NCBI RefSeq assembly: GCF_007858975.2
Contig: NZ_CP042220.2
Coordinates: 1,426,001-1,490,000, forward strand
Reading direction: 5' to 3'
DNA from: Dickeya poaceiphila
Lineage (GTDB): Bacteria; Pseudomonadota; Gammaproteobacteria; Enterobacterales; Enterobacteriaceae
Length of the DNA: 64,000 nt
Both the position numbers and the translations under genes were made by a program. Below, one piece after another: positions 17,246 through 26,426 of the stretch (positions within the stretch are counted from its first letter, which is position 1; the number at the start of each line of letters is the position of its first letter). The notes under the pieces were generated by a model. It made no database searches, was not told the DNA's origin, and saw only the letters and a program-made list of their open reading frames with translations.

Positions 17246-17902
17246 ATGAACACTATCTGGATGTTTTTGATTGCTCTGCTGGTGAACATACCATCACTGG
17301 CTCCGGTACTATTTCTACATAAGATATCAAAGAAGGTTAAGGTATCATTGGCCCTGAGGCTTTTTCTGCTGAACGCCTTCTTGGTACTTTCTATTGTGAC
17401 GCTATCGCAGAACACCACGCAAAAATACGGACTGTTCCCGTTATGGCTGATGTTAGCTGCTATCGGGCTGTTTATGGTCACACTGGTGCCAACGATAAAA
17501 TTTATACGTAAGCATTTGACCGTAGGTAAAAGTAGGGTTGTTATCCTCTCATCATTCCTGATTGTCTATGCCGTCAGATTTCATAGCGTATTTTCAAATG
17601 TGAATGGCAGCGGATACACGCTTAATGGATTCAATATGGTATGGACGTTGTGCTTCCTGTTTGCCTGTCTGCTGGCTTATCTCGGTTGTGGTGGGAGTAA
17701 AACATATTCTGGTTATTCTGCATCGTCATATGCACCGCAATCAGATCATTTTAAACCGACCAAAGAATATGAGATGCAATCACAAATTGACTACGATATT
17801 GCTGTGAAGGGGCGGAGTATTTTGCTTGATGCAAATCTGAATATTGTTGAACGGCAGCGATATCAGGATGCTTTAGATCAGAGAAACCCCACTAACGAAT
17901 AA
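17246..17902 (+). CDS. Membrane protein, four to five predicted helices
   Basis: 218 residues. Hydrophobic helices lie at about 4-24, 37-53, 67-84, 97-113 and 131-150, then a soluble tail of about 65 residues (GYSASSYAPQSDHFKP onward). AGGAAAAG precedes the ATG. It follows the lipoprotein gene and ends at a strong terminator, so the pair is a complete two-gene unit. No family recognised. Confidence 0.7.
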   Translation: MNTIWMFLIALLVNIPSLAPVLFLHKISKKVKVSLALRLFLLNAFLVLSIVTLSQNTTQKYGLFPLWLMLAAIGLFMVTLVPTIKFIRKHLTVGKSRVVILSSFLIVYAVRFHSVFSNVNGSGYTLNGFNMVWTLCFLFACLLAYLGCGGSKTYSGYSASSYAPQSDHFKPTKEYEMQSQIDYDIAVKGRSILLDANLNIVERQRYQDALDQRNPTNE

Positions 17903-17906
17903 ATTA

Positions 17907-17940
17907 AAAAATGGAAGGCAGCTTTTTGCCTTCCATTTTT
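17907..17940. terminator. Strong bidirectional terminator
   Basis: A 14-bp perfect stem AAAAATGGAAGGCA / TGCCTTCCATTTTT with a 6-base loop lies between two convergent genes and has T/A tracts on both sides. Confidence 0.9.
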
Positions 17941-17948
17941 TCTGCTTA

Positions 17949-18440
17949 TTATTGATACATATATAATTTTTTTTCTAAAAATGATGGTTTCTCTCCTAGT
18001 GACGTTACCTCTTGAATGTGTACTTTTGTTTTTTTAGTATTAAATAGATGGTCACCTCTGTTCATAGATAATTCTATCAGAGCACTTTCTATATCATCGA
18101 TACACTTATCTTTATTGCAATTACCATGCATTTTTATTTCTGCAAAAGATAATAGCTTAGCTCCTCTTTTCGCATCTCTCACATGCTCAATCAGCTCTTT
18201 GGCATTTAACTCTTGAGATATCCTTCTCCTTAAATTAGAAGCCTTGCCAATGTATAATGCCTCGCCGAATTCAGCATAACGCCGATGGAAAATATAAATA
18301 CCATAACTTTCCGGTATTTGATATATCAGTTCGTGTTTTCGGTTGTAGTTGATTTCGACAAGATTTATTGGCTTATGCCAGTATAGTTCGGCTGGGCTTG
18401 AGTATATTTCGTGCGCACACATTCTGATGTACTGTTCCAT
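17949..18440 (-). CDS. GIY-YIG nuclease domain protein
   Basis: 163 residues. The motif YGIYIF at about 45-50 and ALYIGKASNLRRRI at about 60-73 are the GIY and YIG strands plus the catalytic Arg. A downstream acidic residue (DDIESALIEL) fits the catalytic Glu. GIY-YIG single-domain proteins cut DNA in repair, homing or restriction. It sits downstream of the relaxase gene on the same strand, about 90 bases away. Role here unknown. Confidence 0.8.
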   Translation of the reverse strand: MEQYIRMCAHEIYSSPAELYWHKPINLVEINYNRKHELIYQIPESYGIYIFHRRYAEFGEALYIGKASNLRRRISQELNAKELIEHVRDAKRGAKLLSFAEIKMHGNCNKDKCIDDIESALIELSMNRGDHLFNTKKTKVHIQEVTSLGEKPSFLEKKLYMYQ

Positions 18441-18530
18441 AATGAAAAAATTAAATTAGATTTTCTCATGATATTTTATAACGTTCAATATGATTATCAC
18501 AATCAATTATACATATGCCAACTGTTATTA

Positions 18531-19952
18531 TTACTCATTATGATAATTATGCGGTCTAAGTTTAGGCAATAGCGGTTTTTTGCCACTAGAAAGCGTAGGT
18601 ATGTAGTCAAGATCATCATCAGGCTGTACTGACTTAACCGGACGACTTGGAAAACGTCTTATTTCATCAGGTGTTGGACTATAAGTGTCACTGTTAAACC
18701 TTGCGCGTCTTTCATACTCAGCACGTGGAATATAGATCCCCTGCACCTCATCAAACACATAGTTTTCAGCAATACGCTTATCGTGATCAGCTTCAACGGA
18801 AACAGGAGCTGGTTTCTTTCTGGCCCAGACAAATTTTTCTCTTATATATTCCACTACCAGCAAAGTGAAACGTTTAAAAATACCGTCCTGACGGGGTTTA
18901 ACCTGCTTTCTCTTACTTTTAACAGGAGCGCGTTTAACCGCTCTGGCCGTTGAAGAGGATGGGGTTTTCAATTTGGTGCGTGTATGAGGCGCAGGGGCAA
19001 CCAGAACAGGCTTTTGGTCTTCTGATGATGCTGACTGTGAACCTGTCTCAGAGAACTCTGTTCGAGGTTGTATTTCAGGTAAGACGATTTCAAGAGGTTC
19101 AGGAAGCTGCGACACGGTAAAGCTTCTGAGGTCAACAACGATCTGAAGATCCAAATCTTTGAAGACACTATATGTGGCCTGTGCTTCCTTTATCATCTCA
19201 TCACGAACAGCCTGTTCAGCAGCACGTTTTTCCTGAACGCTTCGACTGTTCCATTTGGCACGATGAATACGTTGCATTGCCGGGCGGCTGGTTGCTGTTG
19301 CTTTGGCAAGCCATAGTGCTTTTTCTTCTGCATCCAAGGTGATAGCAGCATGTTCGAGTGCTTCATTATGTTGAGCCTCAATAGAACGATGATCAATACG
19401 TTCTGACACGCCTGATGCTTCAAGATAGCGATTGGCAAGAGCAGACCACGCTTCACGCCACAGTATTACGTTTTTCTTGTCGTTCCAGCTCCTTTCTTTT
19501 TTACCAAAGCCATCAGCGGTGATTGGTTTTAATGTCAACATTACATGTGCGTGGGGATTATTGCCACCCAAATCGTGGAAGGCTATATCGGCAATCATTC
19601 CTTTATCGACGAAATTTTCCTGACAGTATTCAACAACCAGTTTTATCTTGTCTTCATTGTCCAATTCACAGGGAATAGCCACATCAAAATAACGGGCTGT
19701 TTGACCGTCTTTCTGACGCTCAACCCTTTCAACTTCGTTCCACAAGGAGCTTGAGTTTTCGACAATATCAGCAGGTGCGGAAACAGGCGCTAATATCAGA
19801 TGATGGAATAAATCTGTTCGGTGGCTGAAATCGTAGGTATTGCCAGTGCGATCATCTGTTATTCTGCAACGTGCATGATAGGCTGCCTTCCTGCAGGAAG
19901 ACATACCCTCAGAACGTTTCACAATTTTAAACTCCAGATGAAATATCGCCAT
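18531..19952 (-). CDS. MobA/MobL-type relaxase (MobQ family)
   Basis: 473 residues from the ATG at 19952 (MAIFHLEFKIVKRSEGMSS), preceded by TTGAGGT. The open frame continues upstream, but the family always starts at this point. Visible relaxase motifs are KAAYHARC, the region FDVAIPCEL and NPHAHVMLTLKP (the HxH metal site). The C-terminal half is a basic linker with a WARKK block and a short acidic tail. A relaxase nicks oriT and pilots the strand into the recipient. A fitting oriT lies 160 bases upstream at 20113-20140. No coupling protein or type IV secretion gene is in the island, so it must be mobilised by a helper. Confidence 0.88.
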   Translation of the reverse strand: MAIFHLEFKIVKRSEGMSSCRKAAYHARCRITDDRTGNTYDFSHRTDLFHHLILAPVSAPADIVENSSSLWNEVERVERQKDGQTARYFDVAIPCELDNEDKIKLVVEYCQENFVDKGMIADIAFHDLGGNNPHAHVMLTLKPITADGFGKKERSWNDKKNVILWREAWSALANRYLEASGVSERIDHRSIEAQHNEALEHAAITLDAEEKALWLAKATATSRPAMQRIHRAKWNSRSVQEKRAAEQAVRDEMIKEAQATYSVFKDLDLQIVVDLRSFTVSQLPEPLEIVLPEIQPRTEFSETGSQSASSEDQKPVLVAPAPHTRTKLKTPSSSTARAVKRAPVKSKRKQVKPRQDGIFKRFTLLVVEYIREKFVWARKKPAPVSVEADHDKRIAENYVFDEVQGIYIPRAEYERRARFNSDTYSPTPDEIRRFPSRPVKSVQPDDDLDYIPTLSSGKKPLLPKLRPHNYHNE

Positions 19953-20112
19953 ATAATAAAAGACCTCAACATAAAATAAAACCAAAATATAAAACGCAAC
20001 GATAACTATGCTGCCGTTAGTTTTTCGCAAGAAAAACTTCGGGGTTGACGTTGACGTTGTTTCCGAAGGAAACGGTGTTAGCCTGCGGCAGGCAACCCCC
20101 GGTAGGGCCCAC

Positions 20113-20140
20113 ACACTGCTACGCAGTGTATAAGTGGGCA
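20113..20140 (+). other. Candidate oriT (MobQ type)
   Basis: An inverted repeat ACACTGC / GCAGTGT (20113-20119 and 20123-20129, loop TAC) is directly followed by ATAAGTGGGCA. Origins nicked by RSF1010-like relaxases have the same layout: a hairpin, then TAAG and TGCGCC with the nick between G and T. By analogy the nick would fall after 20134. An outer match GCCCAC / GTGGGC extends the structure. Position upstream of the relaxase gene supports the call. Confidence 0.7.
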
Positions 20141-20728
20141 TTGTCTTATTAAAAATAGAGACAATGTAAAAGCCTCCCTACTTAATTAATACGAAATATA
20201 TGAATGCCTGTAAAACAAAACGCCGAATTAAGCGGCGCAATCTGGATAAACGGGCGAAGTATTCCCTCGATATTATAGCGATGGGTTTTAGATAGCGTCC
20301 GAAGGACAAAAAGAGTGTTAATTTATCCCGCCGTAAGGCGGGAAAACTCTAAAACAAAAAAACAGGTAAGTTTATCGGTAGTTTTCCCTGTTGCACAATT
20401 CACAGGTCAACTATGGAAATCAGGATTAAATTTTAACAAGTAAAATGAAAAGCACTAATAAATAAAAATAAGTAACGCGGAGAGTATTGGACAAAATAGT
20501 TAGTGATTACTATCGTATTGTGTTTTTAAATTTTGTTTCGCCATCCTTTTTTATGCGTTTTTTTAAACTGGTCATATCTGTGTGTGGTGAAAGACAATAA
20601 AAACTTGTATTGAGATTGAACTCTCATCATTGGGGCCAGCCCTCATAGCAAGCAGGGCGGGATCCCTTTTTACTTATTGAAATAGAGGATTTTTATTTTT
20701 TTGATTTACAAGGGATATTTGGAGCAAT
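20141..20728. other. Non-coding region between oriT and the ABC gene
   Basis: About 590 bases with no gene seen. It contains small GC-rich hairpins: CCCGCC / GGCGGG at about 20326-20342, and GCCCT / AGGGC near 20639-20658. It probably belongs to the relaxosome leader region and to the end of the ABC operon. Confidence 0.4.
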
Positions 20729-22756
20729 TTACTGCTTACGTATGATATTACTATTAAAATGTAAAAGATTTACATGTAAACCTTCTAACATCGAGATTAA
20801 ATCGTTATACTTTTCACTAGTCCCCATTATAATCTGTTTTTCCTCTAGATATGATTCTGACGCTTTTTTAATAAACGTCTTGAAACTAACATCTTTTGTT
20901 TCCTGCTGCCTAGGTTCATCCATAATAAGCAATCCCAAATGATTAGTAGATATTTCATTTGAGTCTAACATTAATAATGAATATAAATATGACCAAATAA
21001 CCCTAATATTATCACTGGCAGATGCTTCAGAGCCAATATCTATGCCGTCAATAGTAGGTTTATAGGTATTACTCGATAAGCTAAAATTTTCTATTGGAGT
21101 GCTTTTGTACCCAAAATCTTGTAAATTAGACTTAAATGAATCCCTTAATAACTTTAACTTTAAATTATCTCTATGGGTAAAACCATCATACGGAAGCGTT
21201 GTCAATTTATTATTACACTCGCTCCAGTCGGAAATAACCGCGAGAAGAGTATCTTTTTTACTTAACTCATAATTTAAAAGTGAATTTAAATTTTCAATAT
21301 CTTTTTCTAATTTTACTTCTTTTCTTATCAGCTCTCTAATTTCTGAATTTATCGGAGAGGAAATACTACGTTGAGTCTCCTTGACTTGGTAACGTAAATC
21401 TCGAACTCTAGCATTAGCAACTTTTAATGTTGCTTCTTTCTTTTCAAATTTTGATTTTTCACTTCTTGCTAAACTATTGAAAACAGCCAAAGTCTTTTCA
21501 AGATATTTGATGTTATCTTCAATAGTTAATATTTTACCATCTAAGGTTGCTGGCAAAAGCGTATTTTCTATAGTTTGCCCACAGGTTGGACAACTCCCCT
21601 CAACAAAAGAAAATTCCTCTTGTGAACCTAATAGCTGAAGTTTCTCAATATCTCTATATTTCCTCAAGCTTTCCTTTGTATCATTCAGACTTCTATTTAT
21701 TGAGATAATATACTGTCTATTAGACTCTATATCTGATATTAATAATGAGAGCGCATTTTCATGATTTTCTAAACTTGCTCTAAGATTATCAAGCACTAAA
21801 TCTAGCGACCCATTATTTGATATATCATCATTATTTAATTTTCTTTTAACTATTTCCAATTCCTTTTCATGGTTAGATTTTTCTTGTGACAATGAAATTT
21901 CACGATTATTTTCATCCAATGTATATAAATCACTATCCTGATAGATCTCAGATCTCGCTGTGATTTTCTCTGGTATTCTTCTTGATACAAAAAAACCATA
22001 CGCTTTTGCATTAGACTCTAAATCTGAAAGTGTATTCAGCCATTTAGTCTCTTGATTTTTCTTTTCATCCAAATATATCTCTCGCTTTCTTCTAATCTCG
22101 CGAATATCCAGATCAAGAGTATATTCAAGAATATTCTGTGACAAATCCTTTATGCCAAGATAAGTAGGGGTAATGTTTAATATACCTCCCCAACCTCTTG
22201 TCTGCTCTACGTAATTAACAGTAAATATTGACTCAATATATAATGGACATTTGGTTCCATCATATTTTAGGACTTGAGGTTGCTTAATCCCTAAATAATT
22301 TGATAGGAAGTAATGAAAGCCTTTTTCTCGCTGTGCAGAGCCGGGATCTTTTAGAAAATAATCAGTGAATTTCTGTGGATTTATTCTGTCAAACTCGCAA
22401 TCAAAAACGGTAACTATTTTTGAAGCATCACTATCACTTTTTCTTAAAATGGTAATTGTCTTTGAATTTTTATTAGCAATTTGGAGGTATATTTTTGATT
22501 CATTAACTGGAATTTCATTATCATTATAATCCCTTAATTTAGTTGTTAGCGCAGATTTTAAAGGATTGTTTCTCGATGGCCCCAAAATACCTTCCAATCC
22601 TAATGCATATATTATTGATTGTATACAGGTAGATTTACCAGAAGAATTCTCTGCACTTATTATATTTAAGCCATAGTCAAATTTGAGATCTGTTCCATAA
22701 ATCCCATCACTTGTACTTGTTCTAATTATCAACCGTTCGATTTTAAGCCTGCTCAT
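20729..22756 (-). CDS. Rad50/SMC-like ABC ATPase with zinc hook (ABC three-component system)
   Basis: 675 residues. The N-terminal half-ATPase has the Walker A AENSSGKST at about 35-43. Two long coiled-coil arms flank a zinc hook SCPTCGQT at about 395, and the C-terminal half has the Walker B GLLIMDEPRQQE. This is the Rad50 layout at roughly two thirds of Rad50 length. Such ATPases are the defining part of ABC three-component conflict systems. There a wHTH-like middle protein and a nuclease-like effector are encoded next to them. The two upstream genes fit those roles. The start overlaps the previous stop by 4 bases (ATGA). I infer anti-phage or anti-plasmid defence. Confidence 0.8.
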   Translation of the reverse strand: MSRLKIERLIIRTSTSDGIYGTDLKFDYGLNIISAENSSGKSTCIQSIIYALGLEGILGPSRNNPLKSALTTKLRDYNDNEIPVNESKIYLQIANKNSKTITILRKSDSDASKIVTVFDCEFDRINPQKFTDYFLKDPGSAQREKGFHYFLSNYLGIKQPQVLKYDGTKCPLYIESIFTVNYVEQTRGWGGILNITPTYLGIKDLSQNILEYTLDLDIREIRRKREIYLDEKKNQETKWLNTLSDLESNAKAYGFFVSRRIPEKITARSEIYQDSDLYTLDENNREISLSQEKSNHEKELEIVKRKLNNDDISNNGSLDLVLDNLRASLENHENALSLLISDIESNRQYIISINRSLNDTKESLRKYRDIEKLQLLGSQEEFSFVEGSCPTCGQTIENTLLPATLDGKILTIEDNIKYLEKTLAVFNSLARSEKSKFEKKEATLKVANARVRDLRYQVKETQRSISSPINSEIRELIRKEVKLEKDIENLNSLLNYELSKKDTLLAVISDWSECNNKLTTLPYDGFTHRDNLKLKLLRDSFKSNLQDFGYKSTPIENFSLSSNTYKPTIDGIDIGSEASASDNIRVIWSYLYSLLMLDSNEISTNHLGLLIMDEPRQQETKDVSFKTFIKKASESYLEEKQIIMGTSEKYNDLISMLEGLHVNLLHFNSNIIRKQ

Positions 22757-23217
22757 ATAATTCCATTATATAATATCTGATCAATTTTTTTGTCTGAAAA
22801 TTCAGATTTACTATAGTTTTCAATGAACTCTTTCTCAAAAACAAATAATGTTGAATCTTTATAAATTTTTTTAGACAAAAGAGTTCCTTTATTAGTCAAA
22901 ACAACACTTTTTGCTGTGTCTAGCGAGAACACCCCTTCCGCCAATCCCAACGAAATCGCTTTATCCAATAGCGGATCAAAACGAATGCTAATATCTGAGA
23001 AAGCTCCCTCAGAGAGATATCGCGATCTTTTATCAGCAGATGCGATTAAAGAATATAAGACTTGTATTTTTTTCAAACTTGCAGAGGAACCTCTACATAG
23101 TTTGTTAAGAATAATAGTGAGTAAGGATATTCTCCAAATGGGGCGCAATTCCGGCTCAACAGGCGATCCAGTTGAGTTAAAAGTCATCTTTTCAGGAGTT
23201 ACTTTTAAAAGATCCAT
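22753..23217 (-). CDS. Middle component of ABC three-component system
   Basis: 154 residues, compact and helical, with ELRPIWRISLLTIILNKLCR at about 22-41 and a winged-helix-like block RFDPLLDKAISLGLAEGVFS followed by VVLTNKGTLL. Middle components of ABC-3C systems are small proteins of this kind. They sit between the effector and the ATPase genes. The spacing (2 bases from the gene before, 4-base overlap with the gene after) shows tight coupling. Assigned by context and shape rather than a diagnostic motif. Confidence 0.6.
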   Translation of the reverse strand: MDLLKVTPEKMTFNSTGSPVEPELRPIWRISLLTIILNKLCRGSSASLKKIQVLYSLIASADKRSRYLSEGAFSDISIRFDPLLDKAISLGLAEGVFSLDTAKSVVLTNKGTLLSKKIYKDSTLFVFEKEFIENYSKSEFSDKKIDQILYNGII

Positions 23218-23219
23218 GA

Positions 23220-24119
23220 TTAAAAATCCAAATTACAACGCATTAGCCAATCACCAACTACTCCAGTTGAGATACATTTTAGATTATCTTGATGAAGGCG
23301 ACTAAATTCTTTAAGTTTATTATTTAGAAATTCAATTTGCTGATTCGGAGCCAAAATATTAGCATCAAAAAATGCTAAAGACAAATCTTGCTCGCGATCC
23401 AGAATACCGTTTGTTATTTTCTCATGTAAAATTGGATAGTTATCTTTAAGATCGCTCATAATATTTTTATACATAACAATATTTCTTAATAGCATTGTTG
23501 ATGCATTCTGAACTTGGCTTTCATCATTCCTGATTTTTCTAAGTTTTCTTGATATATTATCGCCAAACTCACTGCTATCTTTGAGATGAAAAATATCAGA
23601 CATATCCACTCGTGGTACTTCAATTTTCAATAATCTAAGCCCACTGCTAATTAACTCGTCCTCTTCTTTTTTAAAATTATCTCGATCCCAAATCAATACT
23701 TTAAAATCATCCTTATCGATATAAGGTAATTCAGCTGATAAAATATCACTTTCTTTATTTGTTGCATGCACATTCAAATTTTTTGATAAATGTCTTGGTA
23801 CTACTAAAATCCAACGCTTTATTTTTGTGTTTTTTAATATATTTTTCAAATAACCATTTTTATCTAAAATAAATTTTCCAACATCCGCTGTCATTTTATC
23901 TCTTTGTTTATCATACAACTTATCAACCGTACATGCCTCATCGGGACAATAAGACTGAAATGCATACCCTTGTATGCAATATCCCTCAATTCCTGCATCC
24001 CCATTATGAAAATCAGGTATCGGAATATAATTTTCTTCTCCGAATTTAAGCCGGAGAAGATCATTGACGTGACTTTCCCATTCCTTTGCTTCCCATACTT
24101 TATTTTTTGATATTTCCAT
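23220..24119 (-). CDS. Effector of ABC three-component system, restriction-endonuclease-like
   Basis: 299 residues. The N-terminal region (WESHVNDLLRLKFGEENY, then GDAGIEGYCIQGYAFQSYCP) resembles an Mrr-like fold. There GDxGIDG and a [EQ]-x-K strand form the active site. Here the last position reads F-Q-S-Y, so the usual Lys is missing and activity is uncertain. A middle strand-rich part (KRWILVVPRHLSKN) and a helical C-terminal half follow. It is the first gene of the three-gene operon. I infer the effector role from position. Confidence 0.6.
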   Translation of the reverse strand: MEISKNKVWEAKEWESHVNDLLRLKFGEENYIPIPDFHNGDAGIEGYCIQGYAFQSYCPDEACTVDKLYDKQRDKMTADVGKFILDKNGYLKNILKNTKIKRWILVVPRHLSKNLNVHATNKESDILSAELPYIDKDDFKVLIWDRDNFKKEEDELISSGLRLLKIEVPRVDMSDIFHLKDSSEFGDNISRKLRKIRNDESQVQNASTMLLRNIVMYKNIMSDLKDNYPILHEKITNGILDREQDLSLAFFDANILAPNQQIEFLNNKLKEFSRLHQDNLKCISTGVVGDWLMRCNLDF

Positions 24120-24275
24120 AAAATCGTCAAATGATTATTAATCTAAAATATGCAAGCACTAATAACACAAAGAGGTAAAAAAATCAACAAATAAAGTTGG
24201 GGTTTTAGATCTGCAGAAAATTTTATTTTTTATAAATCTATATGAAATTTAATATCCTTCTAATCAATCTTCTCA

Positions 24276-24605
24276 TCAGGCAAAAATAACCCTAGGGATT
24301 AGGCTGGATGATTTTTTTTCACTACTTTGTTCTCTTACAACAATTTCAACATCGAGTCCAAGTCTGAGTAGACATTCCATCATTTTAAGCTCACTAACAC
24401 CTCGGAACTGTCCACGCATCAGCCCGGAGAGTTTGGATTGAGGGATACCGAGAATTTCTGCTGCTTGATTTTGTGTATAGTGGTTATCTTTAATAATATC
24501 AGTGATTTTGGATGCAAGCTGGGCCTTTAAAAACATAGTTGTTGAATCTGGTAGATCCAGATCTTCATAGACATTACCACTGCTAACTTCGATTTTGTTT
24601 TTCAT
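24276..24605 (-). CDS. higA: HigA-like antitoxin, XRE family
   Basis: 109 residues. The helix-turn-helix YTQNQAAEILGIPQSKLSGL lies at about 43-62, then MRGQFRGVSELKMMECLLRL. This is the HigA subgroup paired with phage Gp49-like toxins. It follows the toxin gene by 1 base, the toxin-first order typical of higBA. It should bind the toxin and repress its own operon through the palindromes near 24981-25019. Confidence 0.85.
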   Translation of the reverse strand: MKNKIEVSSGNVYEDLDLPDSTTMFLKAQLASKITDIIKDNHYTQNQAAEILGIPQSKLSGLMRGQFRGVSELKMMECLLRLGLDVEIVVREQSSEKKSSSLIPRVIFA

Positions 24606-24606
24606 G

Positions 24607-24963
24607 TTATTTTCCTCTTAAACTATTTGCGTGTTCTTCAGCCTGTTTCAACCTTTCACGGATCTTATCCATATCTGGTTTTGGTGTTGCGATGCCTTTT
24701 TTAGATTTTTTCTTAAACACATGCAAAACATATACGGCATCTTCAATTTTAACTGTATAAACAGCCCGATACGTATCAGTTTCGTAATCCTCAACGACCT
24801 CAAGAACGCCAGCACCGCTAAATCCGGTCATCACTTTGGCATCGCTGTGCTTTTTCCCACATTGAGCCAAATGCAGGGCATAGCCGAAAACATCCTGAAC
24901 CTCTTCAGGCATTTCCTTCATGTCTTTCCTTGCGCTGGCAATCCAATACAAATTTTTAAGCAT
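24607..24963 (-). CDS. higB: HigB-like toxin, RelE/Gp49 family
   Basis: 118 residues from the ATG at 24963 (MLKNLYWIASARKDMKEM). An upstream in-frame start at 25062 would include the operator and is unlikely. Family motifs: PEEVQDVFGYALHLAQCGKK, MTGFSGAGVLEVVEDYETDT, YRAVYTVKIEDAVYVLHVFK, KKSKKGIATP. Toxins of this type are ribosome-dependent mRNA nucleases. The operon probably stabilises the island. Confidence 0.88.
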   Translation of the reverse strand: MLKNLYWIASARKDMKEMPEEVQDVFGYALHLAQCGKKHSDAKVMTGFSGAGVLEVVEDYETDTYRAVYTVKIEDAVYVLHVFKKKSKKGIATPKPDMDKIRERLKQAEEHANSLRGK

Positions 24964-24980
24964 CGCATCATCTGTGTTGT

Positions 24981-25019
24981 TATATCCATATGGGAATAAT
25001 TTATACCTATATGGGTATA
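24981..25019 (-). promoter_or_regulatory. Operator repeats of the higBA promoter
   Basis: Two near-palindromes, TATATCCATATGGGAATA (24981-24998) and TATACCTATATGGGTATA (25002-25019), share the core CC[AT]ATATGGG and are 21 bases apart just upstream of higB. They are likely antitoxin-binding sites. Confidence 0.6.
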
Positions 25020-25294
25020 GAGTCAAGCCGAAAGAGCGAGAAATAAATGCATTAAAATACAATGGTCTATTAGATTTTCTTTGGGTGAGCGGCCAGAAAT
25101 TTTGTAGTCGCGTGAGACAAAAACTTGAAACTCGGAGAACTGAATGAAGCCGTATTGGTTTTAATCGGCGTTAATGCTGTGGTGTAAGGTATAAATTCTG
25201 ACTTGTGGTTTTCATTAAATAAAATCATCTTCCTGTATTGATAATTATCAAAAATATGATAAATGATAATATATAACAAATACAAGGAGGTGTA

Positions 25295-25552
25295 ATGTAT
25301 AAAAATAATGATGAAGCTATTGATTGGGAAGCCAAGCGACTTTTAGATGATGGGATCTATACCAATACAGAACAAGCCTATTTAGAGGCAGAGAAACTAG
25401 TAAACCAGATAAGGGAACAAGCAAAACAGCGCCAGATAAAGCAACAATTTAAATTGAAAATTAAGTCAATCAAGAAAAAAATTGGTAATGGTTATTATTA
25501 TGCGGATGTCCCTTATGCCAACAAGAAAAAACATTGGGGAGAACATAAATGA
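25295..25552 (+). CDS. Small charged protein, partner of the TraD-like gene
   Basis: 85 residues, very rich in K, Q and E in the middle (REQAKQRQIKQQFKLKIKSI) and starting MYKNNDEAIDWEAKRLLDDG. AAGGAGG lies 8 bases before the ATG. Its stop overlaps the start of the next gene by 4 bases, so the two are translated together. Probably a mobilisation accessory; family not recognised. Confidence 0.65.
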   Translation: MYKNNDEAIDWEAKRLLDDGIYTNTEQAYLEAEKLVNQIREQAKQRQIKQQFKLKIKSIKKKIGNGYYYADVPYANKKKHWGEHK

Positions 25553-25833
25553 CCAGAAAAGATATCAAACAACAAATTGCTTCAGCACAGGAACGTTTAT
25601 ATTTCTTGGAAGCTAAAAAGAAACAACAAACAAAAAAAGAAAACACACGCCAGAAAATTATTTTCGGTGCAGAGGTTGCCAAAGTCTTAGGTTGTGATAT
25701 TGGTTATGTAGATAAAGAATTAGTCTTTGGTGTTCTGCTCAATATATCTAATCTACCTGAGCGTGATATTGAAAGGTATAAAGCACAGGGCCAAGTCTAT
25801 ATCGAAAATGTTATAAATAAATCCAAATGTTAA
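25549..25833 (+). CDS. TraD/MobC-like mobilisation accessory protein
   Basis: 94 residues. A coiled-coil N-terminus (QQIASAQERLYFLEAKKKQQ) precedes RQKIIFGAEVAKVLGCDIGY and a tail with KELVFGVLLNISNLPERDIE. This recalls the small TraD-type proteins encoded with MobQ relaxases, whose signature is a basic helix followed by R-[RK]-K-I-[IL]-x-G-A. They help the relaxase at oriT. The relaxase gene is about 6 kb away on the other strand, so the mobilisation set has been split by the defence and toxin-antitoxin genes. Confidence 0.5.
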   Translation: MTRKDIKQQIASAQERLYFLEAKKKQQTKKENTRQKIIFGAEVAKVLGCDIGYVDKELVFGVLLNISNLPERDIERYKAQGQVYIENVINKSKC

Positions 25834-26045
25834 TTATTTTTTTCACGTCCGAACGGTGAACCGGCCTAAAACTTGCTTTTAGGTCGGTGAGCTGTTGAGC
25901 AAGCCCTAGAGGGCGCGGTAGCTTGTCTAAGGTAGTAGGCGTGACAGAATAATATGACTGTCTGCTCTGAGCGAGGAGCAGAAGTTCGGAATGCATACTT
26001 ACATCGATGCGTCTTAAGCAAAGGGGAGCAGGTCAAATCGACTCA

Positions 26046-26300
26046 TTATACAATCAAGCCAGCTAAGTGCTTGTAGGGTTCATCCAATACATCCAACCCC
26101 ATATGTTTAGCCAATGCTATAGCTTCATCATATTCAGTTTGGCTAAGCTGTACTTCATACTCACAAATATGTTCGCATAAGATTTCAAAGGCTAATGGTT
26201 CTTCGTTAAAGTTTATATAGTCCAAAGCACCTTCAAGTAGAAAAGGCTCTAATCTACCTTCAAATGCCTTTCCAAAATTCCTTATTCGATTAGCAAACAT
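26046..26300 (-). CDS. MafI-type immunity protein, orphan
   Basis: 84 residues, acidic and helical: EGALDYINFNEEPLAFEILC, then EHICEYEVQLSQTEYDEAIA and LAKHMGLDVLDEP. This two-block pattern is that of MafI-like immunity proteins, which neutralise secreted polymorphic toxins. No toxin gene adjoins it. It looks like an orphan immunity gene kept for protection against competitors. Confidence 0.65.
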   Translation of the reverse strand: MFANRIRNFGKAFEGRLEPFLLEGALDYINFNEEPLAFEILCEHICEYEVQLSQTEYDEAIALAKHMGLDVLDEPYKHLAGLIV

Positions 26301-26426
26301 TTTTTAAAATTCCTCAATTGACTGCTCTCCATAAATTAGCATATGTCAATGTCTGCTTTTGGCACAGAACAGCCTGTCCAATTAAGTGACTCCCCATTGC
26401 ACCAAATACAACAGGGAGTCATATAA

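Noticed and set aside
25840..26045. Second oriT next to the TraD-like gene
   Set aside because: The region has a hairpin (ACCGGCCTAAAA / TTTTAGGTCGGT) and a GCGCCCTC-like stretch on the minus strand, but no hairpin directly joined to a TAAG/TG nick motif as at 20113.
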